Under the pieces are notes generated by a model that saw only the letters and a list, made by a program, of their open reading frames with translations, ran no database searches and was not told the DNA's origin. A program made the translations under genes and the position numbers. This document shows, piece after piece, positions 1 to 9,589 of a stretch of 64,000 nucleotides of DNA. Every line of letters starts with the position of its first letter. Within the stretch, counting starts at the first letter, position 1. The DNA is from Hemileia vastatrix (taxonomy: Eukaryota > Basidiomycota > Pucciniomycetes > Pucciniales > Zaghouaniaceae): assembly GCA_030280995.1 (NCBI GenBank), contig JASXTE010000013.1, forward strand, positions 13,111,001-13,175,000, given 5' to 3'.

Positions 1-2046
1 TAGAAGGATCTCATTACAAGTATTAATGAAAGAAGAAGTTTCTCTGGAGAGCTCAGTCCTAGCAACTATCAAGTCTCTCAAAGACATGGGTAATTTATAG
101 AGGATCCTGTCCTTCCATAACTCAAACTCCATATTTGGGTCCATTGTCCTCAAGATTTTTACAACTTTCATTATAAACTCAATAGGTTTATCAGTAGAAG
201 AGCTATATCTGGTTTCTTCATACTGCCTTTGTTGAGCTATCCTAAACTTGGAGACACCAAATTGTGCTTTAATTAATTTTTTCCAATATTCCCATGAGTA
301 GTCATTCTTATCCAAAAGAACAGATTCATACCAAATTAGGGCTACATTGGTAAATAAAGAAATCAATTTAGACACAATTTCTTCATCTGGGAGTTTGTAA
401 GAATTTTTTAAGTTATGAATCCTTCAAATGAGTTGCTGCCAATCAGAGGAAGAGTCGCCATCAAATGTTGGATAGTGGTCAAGTTTTGGCCAATTCTTTT
501 GATTTGATGTAGTCTCCTTATTACAAGCTTGTTTCTGGGTAAGAAGAAGCTGTAATTTCTCCAATTGGGCAGTAATTTCATTTTTTAATCCTTCTGTGGA
601 AGATCCTGGTACATCATCAATTTTTGATTAATACTCAGTGATATCAACAGGCATTTCTGGAACTAATTTCACTTTGGATGAGCTAGGAAAAGGTAAGCTT
701 GGGGTAACCTGAACCATATGTTCTTTCAAAGAAATGTCAGAAAAAATTTGATAATGAAAAAATGAATTTAATTTCTCTTCAATGGTTGATAATCTGGTTT
801 TAACTCTTGGAAGACTAGATAAACTCTCATTGATGGTTGCAAAAGATAACTGGTTCTTATTTTGAAAAGATGAATAATGGTCACTCAATCTTTTCAAGTT
901 CAACTTATGTCCCTCTAGCTCCTGGAAACAGATGGACACAGTATCTTGTAATGTAGACAAATCATTTTTGATATTTTACCATAAAGCAACTTTCTTTTCA
1001 TGAGTTACTTTATAATTAAATAAATCATCAGAAACTCTCTGTAATTCACTCCTCAATGATTGGTAACCCTGTTCAGTTAACAAACTATTAAATTTCTGAG
1101 TCAATTGCAAGTTGTTCATAATATGATTTTGTTTAGCAATAATATCCCTCAAATATTCATCATTAATTTTTGCCACATCTGGAGTATTTCTCAATAGGGA
1201 AACAGAATAACTTTCAAGACTCTCCTATAACTCAGGATCAAGTGTCTCATCAATAACAGCCATATCAGGATTTATCAATGAAGTAGCAATCAAAACCAAA
1301 GGATTAGATACATTAGAATATTGAGCAATTTGTCTACTACTATCAGCCTCTACTGGTCTCACAGTTTCATCTCCCCTTCCAGAATTACCTGAAGGAACTG
1401 AATCAGAAACAAGAAATGGTACTTGAGATTCAATAGAGGGGCTTACCAAGGCTTGGGAAAGAATTTAATGTGGTTGTTTTTTCTCTTTCTTCCTCCTTGA
1501 TAAGGGTAAGGAGGTGTGGGGTTGAACTGATTGGTTCTTGACAGACCTGCCTGAGGTACTTGAGGTTGTTGTTGCTGGGACAGATAATCCCACTGCCACT
1601 TTGACACTTCCACATTTTCTTTTTTCTGGGGAGCCACTTGTGGAAGGTCCCTGGGGGGAGGAGGAGGTGTCCTCTTCTCTTAAAGGAAGGACTCTATCTT
1701 TCTTACCTTTTCTTCTAGAGAATCTGTTTTTGACCTCAGGTTAAGGTTTTCTGCCTTCAATTATTTGATGTGAGTTGTGAGATTTTTGACTTGCTGAGTT
1801 AAGGGCATCTTTTTTATTTTGAAGCCTTTTGGAAGCTCTTCTGGGAATTTGATAGAAAGCTTTTGGTCCTGAGAAGTTGTCTCCACTAATATTTCCACCT
1901 CCTGCATTTCTACATCCTGATTGTTCCAGTAATTGATTAATTTGAGCTAATTTTGTAGTCAAAGGAGAACTCACAGAAGAAGCTTCATAATAATCAATTA
2001 AGTCCAGCTCCTCATCACTGCCAGCAGAAGCACCTTGATCAGTCAT
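1..2046 (-). pseudogene. Broken Ty3/gypsy gag (element B), truncated by window edge
   Basis: This is the 5' part of a Gag gene read leftwards from an ATG at 2046. The N-terminal segment (2046-1741) and mid segments (about 1450-1225, 1194-976, 960-628) are open but separated by stops or frameshifts. From about 520 to 1 the translation matches the Gag core of the intact element Z1 almost residue for residue, for example NQKNWPK followed by a SSDWQ block, LPDEEI.SKLISLF, YSW..WK.LI..QFG.SKFR and LYKLP.S.RD. An in-frame TGA near 425 sits where Z1 has a sense codon. Gag forms the virus-like particle that packages element RNA. Protease and pol would lie beyond the left edge. It is clearly older than Z1 and not functional as it stands. 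Confidence 0.8.
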
Positions 2047-2149
2047 AGTTTAAATTAACCTGAACTGAGAGAAAGAAATATTAAGAATTAATTAGTTATT
2101 ATTTTTGCTTTATTTAAAGAAAAATAAGAGAAAAAATATTCTACTATAT

Positions 2150-2580
2150 AATTAATTATCAGGATTATCCAATCAACTGGAATAATTTAAAATATAATGT
2201 TTTTCAGGACAAAAAATCAACTGAAATAATAATCACAATTTTTATTAATTTAATATAATTTTATAACCAGTATTAAAATAAATCAACTGAAATAATAAAA
2301 TAAAATTTTAATTAGTCATGTAAATTTTGATAATTATCAGGACTAAAATCAACTGAAGAAATTAATTACCAGGAATTAATGTCAACTGAAAATAATTTTA
2401 ATTACCAGGACTTAATGTCAAGTGAAATAATCTAATTGTCAGGACTTATTGTCAACTGAAATAATTTCTAATATAATCAATTTTAATAATTATTTTATTG
2501 CCAGGACAATTTGTCAACTGAAAAAATAATATATTATTTTAATTTATCAGGACAAAGGTCAACTGAAATAAAAAAATATA
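2150..2580. repeat. Degenerate tandem repeats in the leader of element B
   Basis: About nine copies of a motif CAGGAC, then 5-8 AT-rich bases, then TCAACTGAAATAAT occur at roughly 2160, 2205, 2267, 2338, 2370, 2405, 2440, 2503 and 2547. Spacing is irregular (32-70 bp) and the sequence between is AT-rich. Within several copies GAC and GTC can pair around a short loop just before AACTG. They lie directly upstream of the broken gag, so they occupy the 5' leader or LTR of that element. Confidence 0.7.
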
Positions 2581-4343
2581 ATATTAATTTAATTTTTTAT
2601 ATTACTTCTAGGACTAAGAACAATATAGTTCTATCTTGGTCAACTAGGAAATTTTTTTTTTTTTACCAGGCACCTCCCCCTGTAAAATGAGCAAGTTAAT
2701 GCCACTTACAGAGTGCTGAGTAAAAAGATATACGTAGACTATGAAAAGTGCAAAGTGACCCACAAATAGTAATTAATATAATTACCACAAATATATAAAA
2801 CTATTTCCAATATATGAACCTAAACTTTGGAGCATGGTTCAATTCCCGTTTGCAGTAAAAATTAAGTCACGTGGTTGATGACGTTTGTGCTTTTTGTTGT
2901 CCACCTGTCCCTACAAGTTCCTCAATTTTGATGGTCCCTCTGTTGCCTGCCTCAAGATATTAATGTGCCATTGACAATTCGGAAAGGCTCCCAAGTGTCG
3001 AAGGGTCCTGATGGTCTAGAAGGTCCTTACAGAGGTCCTACAGGCTGAATAGGTGGATTATTGAGGTTTCAAAGTCAAAGTACGTATAATTTTCCTTTTT
3101 TTATCTTCTTTACTCAATTTTAAAGAGGTAAAAGTTTGTATAATAATAATAATTATTAATGATTAGATTTACATGGTATTAAAGACTAAAACAATAAATG
3201 ATACTAATAGTTGTTTTTTGTAATAGTGGTGTAATAAAATAAGTAAGTAATGATTGAATGTTCCAAAACAACAATAAGGGGAGGCCTTTTATAGGCAAAT
3301 GAGAGACAAAGCACGGACTTAAAAGTCTAAATACAGGAGTATGAGAGAAGAAGAAAGAAAATTCCAAGAAGACAATTTCAAATAATAAGATTGTTCTAGA
3401 AAGAACATGTTCAAAACCTGTATTTACAGAATATTTCAGAAATAAATTGTTTTATTTAAAATTACAGTAAGTTTCAATTTTAAATAAGTAATTTGAATTT
3501 CTTGTATGTATTTATTTTTATTTCAATATAAATATTTATTTTAATATTAAGTATTTATTTCTCTTAACCTGTCATTGAGCATGGTGTTAGAAATAAAAAT
3601 AATAAAGATAAAATAAAAATACAAATAAAAATATAAAGGACATTTATTATTAAATTTGATTATTTACTAACTTTACTTTTTTGTAACTAGTTAATTTATT
3701 ACAAGTAAGTTAAAAGTAAATATATTAATAATATATAAGAAATAAAAAGGCGCGGCTTCATCCAGTTAATAATTAATTATCTTACTGGGTAAGTCTAGTA
3801 GCCTGGCTGACATTTAATATATTTTTCCCTTACATCATTGTTACATTTATTTCATTACTGCTTTATTTTATTTTATTTTCACAATATAATTTTCTGTGGC
3901 ACTTCAGAGGGCCCCTTGCCTATATAAAGGCCTTGGGAAACTCCCTGTAGCCTCATCACTTATTTTATAACTATTGAAATACACTTTATTTTTATAAATA
4001 AATAAATAAAACTTATATTACACATAATGATTTCATTGTGGTAACTACATCTTTAAAAATTATAAGTACTATACAGTTAAACAGTTGCTTTGAGAGATAT
4101 TTTGATACCACCTAATTGTTTTGTTTAAGCAGAGAAAAAAAGTACTTACTAAAATCAAAATAATACCAAAACCCCTTACAAGTCCTTTAAAAATCCTATT
4201 GTTGTTCTTATTTTTATTCCCCTTTTCATTCCTCTTTGTCTTCTTCCTCTTCTTCTTCCTCCTTTCCTATTTCTTCTAGACAATCGGCCAATAAGGATAG
4301 TGCAGAAAAGGCACAGTTAAAAGACCTTTCTTGAGAGTGATGG
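2581..4343. other. Gene-free AT-rich stretch with an LTR-like promoter
   Basis: I see no supportable coding region here. It probably holds the rest of the leader and LTR of element B and other decayed repeats. At 3921-3930 there is a TATATAAAGG box on the plus strand, and AATAAA runs about 70 bp downstream (3990-4010); this arrangement is typical of an LTR promoter followed by a poly(A) signal. I could not define matching LTR ends. Confidence 0.35.
3921..3930 (+). promoter_or_regulatory. TATA-box-like site in putative LTR
   Basis: TATATAAAGG follows a short GC-rich patch and precedes clustered AATAAA signals at about 3990-4010. No gene start can be tied to it. Confidence 0.35.
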
Positions 4344-5340
4344 TGTATACAATCATAAAGTACTGGCTATAGGCCTTGACCAAGGGAGTTGGAGAAAAAC
4401 CAGAGAGAAAATTACCTGTCACTTTTAAAAATACCAGTTGAGATAAATTTGCTACAGAAAATTGAAGACTGTTGCAATACTCCTTCCAAAAACTTCTTGA
4501 CTATTTGAAAATCCAAGACAGTAGCCAATAGCAGACCACTGAGAACCAAAGAACCAAAACCTGAAATGTACAGAAAATCCACACCAGAAACCAGAGATGC
4601 AGTGTGCTTGTTGCACAGAAAACAGCAATAATAATTGATTCAGGTTACAAAGCTACACCAGAGAAACCAGTTTCCAAAGTTGAACTAAATGAAGAACTAA
4701 CCTTGCAACAAACACAGCCAATTGTGGCCAAAAAACAGTGAAAACTGAGTGAGAAACAGTGATCTAATTACTAGATGGTTGTATCTAGCTAAGAGCTTCC
4801 CCAAACTTTCCTATTCAATATGTACATGCCAGATCCCAATCAAACTTACCCAATTCCACCTCTAAAATGCATAAACACCATGCCCAAGCACTTCCCCCAC
4901 CTTCCAATTACATATGCAGGCACCTGCTTTAGCCAAAATACACCATTTACCTTAGAAAAATCCACTACAACTACTAAGAGAATCCAAACTCTTGGGTCAA
5001 ATTAGTTTTGGTATCCATATTTCACAGAAAATATCCACTAAAATTACACACTCACCTATTTTCAGTCTCTCAGTAAAGAATTAAATCAGTAATTTTTTCA
5101 GTATATTGGGGGGTATCAAAGTTTGAAATCTTCCATTTCAAAATACCTCCTTTTTCCACAAAACTAACCATGATTATTTTTCTAAAATATACCATATTGT
5201 TCCCCAAAAAACAACTTTTTACTGAGAATTGATGTCAAATTTTTGTCTTTCTTTTGGTGTTGTGAAATACCTTTTAAATAATTACAAATTTCTAACTTTG
5301 ATACCCCTTATTGTGGATCTTTCCACAAAATATTGAACCA
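4344..5340 (-). mobile_element. Decayed LTR copy of the Y family (right end uncertain)
   Basis: The segment from 4344 (TGTATACAAT) to about 4815 matches the left LTR of Y (21290 onward). Shared blocks include CTATAGGCCTTGACCAAGGG, a GGAGAAAAACCAGAGAG block, ACACCAGAGA repeats and AACAGTGAAAACTGAGTGAG. Beyond 4815 the copy diverges. It is interrupted by the MITE at 5108-5309. In Y the LTR reads TG to CA on the minus strand, so this copy is a minus-oriented LTR, either solo or a remnant. Confidence 0.55.
5108..5309. mobile_element. PIF/Harbinger-type MITE, 202 bp
   Basis: The termini are inverted: GGGGGGTATCAAAGTTTGAA on the left, and the reverse complement of the right end is AAGGGGTATCAAAGTTAGAA. 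The flanks are ATT (5105-5107) and ATT (5310-5312), a 3-bp target duplication. The same terminal motif bounds the longer element at 58194-60044 and starts the one at 15093. It has no coding capacity. Confidence 0.8.
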
Positions 5341-5641
5341 TTAGTGTGGCTGGGGGATAACATTTGTAATTATTATTTATTTTATCATATTATTGTTCAA
5401 TTTTATTTTCTCAACTCTCATTTTTTTGGGAATTATGAATTTTCCTATTTTTCAAGTTTTTTTTAATATGTTAGTAGTTATAGGTAATATCTGTAGAATA
5501 AAAAAATAAAAATAAAATAATAAAAAAATAAAATAAAATTAATAATTAAAATATTTTTTTCAACTGCTAATTATTAATTCTTTTTTTTCTTTAACTGTTT
5601 TCTTTATTTATTAATTTATATTATTTTCTGTTTTCTATAAT
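5310..5641. other. AT-rich low-complexity spacer
   Basis: Poly(A/T) runs and AATAAA-like repeats (about 5500-5640). I see nothing else here. Confidence 0.5.
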
Positions 5642-7213
5642 TTAACCTCTGGAGGAAGAAGCTTCTGGAGGTTGGTTTGGGATGTGTTGGAGTTTCTGTT
5701 TCTTGTTGAGATTGGAGGATGCATTGCGTTCTCTGTGGTTTAGTCTTCTGGAAAGATTTTAGGGGTTGTAATTGTCTGGGACTGGTTTGGAAGGTAGTAT
5801 TTAGGAGGAAGCAGAACAGGCTGGGATGAAATGTTGGAAGGTGTGCTTATCAATCCTTGACATCTTCAAGTGCTCCTCAAAAATTTTCTTTCTCAGGGTG
5901 CTTTCAAAATTATTCAATGGTCCATGAAGAGCAAAGGCCTTCAGCATGTTGGAACACATTATTCTTAGGTTCCATTTCATATTAGCATAATCCAGAGTTA
6001 ACATAGTTTCAAGGTGTTTTCCAACTGCAATATTAGTCTCAGGAGGAGGGGTGCCACCTATGCAAGAAGAAATTTGTTAAGAAGTTGCTTTTTTTTGATG
6101 AAATTGGATTAAAGATTATGGTACTTACAGATATGAAGCTCTTCAAAATTATATGCTGTAGGAATTTGAACTTCTGAAGGTTTGGAAAGATGTGTAGTGG
6201 AAGTATCAGCTAGAGATAATTATGGGTTATCTTGGACTTCTTCCAGTGGGTTCTGAGAAGGTGAACTAGGGTGGAACTCTTCCTGGGGCCTAGCTAGAGA
6301 AGGGGAATTATTGTTGGAATTGTTGTTGTTATTGTTATAATTCTCTGTTAGATTGGTTGCTGGTACTGGGGAAACAATGTTGTTGGAGGATGGGGAAGGT
6401 GAAGGTGATCTGAGGGCTTAATTTTGTCTTCTGGAGGAATTACTTGAAGAGAAAGAAATTTCAGAGGAGTAGTTGGCAGGCATAGGGGAGGTGTAGTTTC
6501 TTCTCCTGGATTGATAAGGTGATTTTGGTTGTTGAGAACTTTTGGGAGCTCTGATTTGCTCTTCTGATTTGTTCTTGGGGAGCTCTGAAAGTCTTCTTGA
6601 ACTTTGGGAGTTTTTGGTGTTGTTGGACCTAAAAAATTTTGCTTGCATTTCTCTGGGATCACAAGGAGGTTCTTTTTCAGAAGTGTTGTTGTTTTTTGGA
6701 GAATTTCGGTTGTTTTCTGGTAATTTTTGACGGGTTTGAGCCTGACTATTGCTTCCCAGTGAGGCAGGTGGGCCGCCTGGACGCAGTCTAGAAGCCTAGG
6801 AGCTGAATTTAAAGCATTTGAAGTGGATTCTGAAGAGATAAAAGCAGATTCTTGTGAAGATAGAGCTGCTGTTTAGAGAGAGTTCTGGGGATGGATCTCC
6901 TGGATCTTCTGGAAGGAACTGGAGACAAAGAAGAAGAAGCAGGACCTAGCTCTGGAGATCTGGTAGGGGATCTGGAGATGTATTTGTGTGAAGGTGAAGG
7001 TGGAGGTAAAGGATAGTTTGGATCTCTATCACATCTTTTCTTCTTTGAATTTTAAGAGTCACAAGCCCTGTTGTAAATTTTGGCCTCTGGTGTTAGAAGA
7101 GTGAATGTGCAGGGTCTGCACATGTGAATTAACTGTTTACAAGCATAGTATTTGGGAGCAGTGAAGCAAGAAAGGGTTGAGGGGTCAAAAGCAGCGGATT
7201 CAAGGTTTGACAT
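5642..7213 (-). pseudogene. ZC2 pseudogene of element A' (Zn2Cys6-type cargo gene)
   Basis: It reads leftwards from an ATG at 7213. Exon 1 (7213-6129) begins with a zinc-cluster-like block CKQ-x-IHMCRPC followed by YNRACDS, then a Ser/Pro-rich tail. The intron has GTAAGT at its start and ends in TAG (6128-6058). Exon 2 (6057-5642) encodes LTLDYANMKWNLRIMCSNML and ends in PPEASSS-type residues. The same exon pattern and intron occur at 56552-58060 and at 12790-13332. In-frame stops and shifts break exon 1, including a TAA where the fifth cysteine should be (about 7052). Known Zn2Cys6 domains bind DNA in fungal transcription factors; the role here is inferred only. It is antisense to the retroelement whose 3' LTR is 8532-9470. 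Confidence 0.7.
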
Positions 7214-7431
7214 GGTCTGGGGTGGAATAACAGTGATATAGAGGAAGAGATAAGAATACTTTTTTTTTAGTGATGGGTAGAGGATGAAGTGGATGTTGAA
7301 GTTCAGCAAGTGGAATATGGGTGAATATGCATTAGTCCATCAAGAATCTAAACTGAAATATACATCAGTCCATCAAGACTTTAAACTGAAAACTGGCTCT
7401 ACAGTCCCCCAAGACTATAAACTGAGTAATG

Positions 7432-7556
7432 GGTGTTTTTTTTGGTGTTTTTTTGGTGTTTTTTTGGTGTTTTTTTGGTGTTTTTTTGGTGTTTTTTTGG
7501 TGTTTTTTTTGGTGTTTTTTTGGTGTTTTTTTGGTGTTTTTTTGGTGTTGGTTTTT
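7432..7556. repeat. 11-bp minisatellite (GGTGTTTTTTT)n
   Basis: About eleven near-perfect units of GGTG followed by T7-8. Both strands stay open through it, which explains the artefactual Lys/Thr- or Phe/Trp-rich ORFs. Confidence 0.9.
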
Positions 7557-7613
7557 AAGATTGGCTGAGGGTATCCACAGGGGGAGCCTCTGAGTTTAGC
7601 AAAGGCAAGTTTG

Positions 7614-7654
7614 GGGGTAATTGATGGGCTGGAAGCTCTATTCACAATTACCCC
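7614..7654 (+). other. Large conserved hairpin (GGGGTAATTG stem), element A'
   Basis: GGGGTAATTG at 7614-7623 pairs perfectly with CAATTACCCC at 7645-7654. Inside, GGGC and GCTC can form a second stem, including one G-U pair. The same structure with compensating changes is found at 23308, 33485, 33746, 44891 and 56131. Confidence 0.75.
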
Positions 7655-7883
7655 AGAATGTTAGCTCTTTTCTCTGTGTCTTAATGTGGTTAATCTCTGG
7701 TTCTGGGTCTATAATTTAGGTTTAGAGTCCCCCAAGACTATAAATTTAGGGTTTTTGAGTCCCCCAAGACTAAAAAATGAGGATGGTCCCCCAAGACTTA
7801 AAACTGAGGGTGGTTTGGTGGCTACATCCGATAAAGGGTGTGTCATATTTTATTTTCTGAATCAAAATCAATCACTAGTGGAA

Positions 7884-8511
7884 TTACAGAAAGGTATCAA
7901 GAGAGGTGGAAAAATGTTCTGAATTGGCCTTGAATTGTTGGATGAGGTTCCTTCTCTTATAAATGTCTTTTTGGCCCTTGGCAGGATTTGATTGGAAGTA
8001 AGAAAGGAGGAGTTGTTTTGTTTTTTGGGTGTGATGTTATAATTTTTATTTGACAAGAGGTATTGGATTTGGGGGTGGTGTTTCAATGGTCCCTACATTG
8101 TCATCATCATCAATGACTGGTGGAGGAGAGGCTGAAGAAAATGGTCAGTCTAGTTTGGTATGGAGTGATGGAATATTACCTTCTGGTGAATCAGGGTTAT
8201 GAGAGAAAGATGAGGCTTTTTGGAGTTATAGGTTTTCTTATGGATGAATGAAATTTGTTGATTATTCTTGGAATGAAGATGGAGGGTCTGGATCTTCTGG
8301 TGGAAGAGGATGGGCCAGGCTGAGTGTATGAAGAAGCTGAAGAGGAATATAATGGGCCTAGTCTTTGGAATTTTTTCTTTCTGGAGTGGCAAGCATTAAA
8401 AGAAGTCCTGTAGATATGAAGAGGTCGATTCATTGCACAGATGAGGTTGTTGTCAATGCAGTACTGGCAAGAGCCCAGGTCAGAGGCAGATCTGGAGAGG
8501 TGTTTGAACAT
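7884..8511 (-). pseudogene. ZC1 pseudogene of element A' (Zn2Cys6-type cargo gene)
   Basis: The ATG is at 8511, only 21 bp from the LTR start at 8532. Exon 1 (8511-8180) encodes CQYCIDNNLICA, YRTSFNACHSRKKK and a Ser/Thr/Pro-rich stretch, matching ZC1 of Y (22405-23042). The cluster is damaged: the fourth and sixth cysteines are Phe. A GTAATA...CAG intron (8179-8132) separates exon 2 (8131-7884), which encodes DDDNVGTIETPPPNPIP and a degraded YFQSNPAK block. Exon 2 has stops and frame damage. It was ancestrally a short zinc-cluster protein transcribed antisense to its host retroelement, presumably from the LTR. Confidence 0.75.
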
Positions 8512-8531
8512 GGTTTTTAGTGGATGAAGAA

Positions 8532-9470
8532 TGTGGTGTTCCAAATCTGGTTAGGCCTTTGGAGTGCGTGTTTGGAGGTCTTTTATATGTAGGGTATAAC
8601 TGGGGTTATGGAGTTTTTTTATTGGTGTTTTGTTAGTTTTTAGATGTTTAGTTTTGTTTTTGTAGGCTTAAGATAGGGTCACTATTAATTTCTCAGCTGA
8701 ATTTCCTTTCTTTTCTCATCATTTTGGTATATGTTATGTGTGATTATCTTGTTTCTACATTTAGTTACTGTTTTTTTGTTGTTTTAGAGGGTGTTTTGGA
8801 TGTTTTTGGGCATTTAAAGGCCTAAAAGCAACTGCCCACCGCTGGGAAGCTTGCCCACCTTTATGTGTCTGTCCCTATGTCAGGCTGCCTGCCTTGCTGT
8901 GCATGTGGAAGCCTCTAGAGGCATTTTTATGCATTTAGAGAGGTGGGAGAGTAGGATTTGGCTGGGGAAAGCCAGGGTGGTCTGTGTGTGAGATAGTTAA
9001 GCAAGTTTAAGGACATTCTAGTTTATCATAAACCATCTGGTATATCTAGAATCTCTGTGCTTCACTCTTTTGTGTGTTAGTGGCATATTTTGGCTGGGTT
9101 GTGAAAAGGTTAGTTCTTACTGGACCTCAACTCTTGTCACTGTTTTCTCTGGTATAATCTTGCAAGCTATATCAAGTATTGTTGCTGTCTCTGGTGTGGC
9201 TTTGAAACCTACATCAAGTATCATTGATTTCTCTGGTGTGGACATTGGTCTACATTTCAGTTCTTTGGTCTAGTAGTCTGTCTGGCGACTACTTTCTTGG
9301 ATGATCAAGCAGTCAAGTGTGTTGAAAAGGGTGTTTTAGCAAAAAAGACTCAATTTACTTTAGCAGGTAAATCTAACCTTATTTTTCTAAAGGGAAAGGG
9401 GATTTTCTCTCTGGGTTTTCTCCAAATCCCTTTGTTAAGGCCTATAGATAGTACTATAAGATTGTCTACA
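8532..9470 (+). mobile_element. 3' LTR of element A' (Y family), plus orientation
   Basis: It starts TGTGGTGTTCC and ends GATTGTCTACA, the same termini as the Y LTRs read in reverse. Shared internal blocks include the CTCTGGTGTGG repeats (9190-9245) and AAGGCCTATAGATAGTACTA near the end. It is shorter (939 bp) and more diverged than the Y LTRs. Confidence 0.75.
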
Positions 9471-9589
9471 ACACTACTGGGTGTAAGAAATTTTCAGAAA
9501 CGTATTGGAGTAATACTCCATCCAATTCAAAATCTGATTAGTCACATTACAGAAAAAATGGGTTTAATAAGTCAGGTATCACAAGAATA

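Larger units (their letters stand above)
7330..7815 (+). repeat. Array of small covarying hairpins, element A'
   Basis: Six copies of the motif AGTC-6 nt-GACT-NTAAACTG (or close variants) occur at about 7337, 7366, 7401, 7726, 7759 and 7785. Examples are AGTC-CATCAA-GACT and GGTC-CCCCAA-GACT. They lie on the sense strand of the LTR element whose 3' LTR is 8532-9470, between its two antisense genes. Confidence 0.75.

Noticed and set aside
2834..2846. GGTTCAATTCCCG resembling a tRNA T-arm / SINE B box
   Set aside because: No A box or cloverleaf could be built from the neighbouring sequence.
7415..7645. Lys/Thr-rich 76-aa ORF
   Set aside because: It is the translation of the 11-bp minisatellite.
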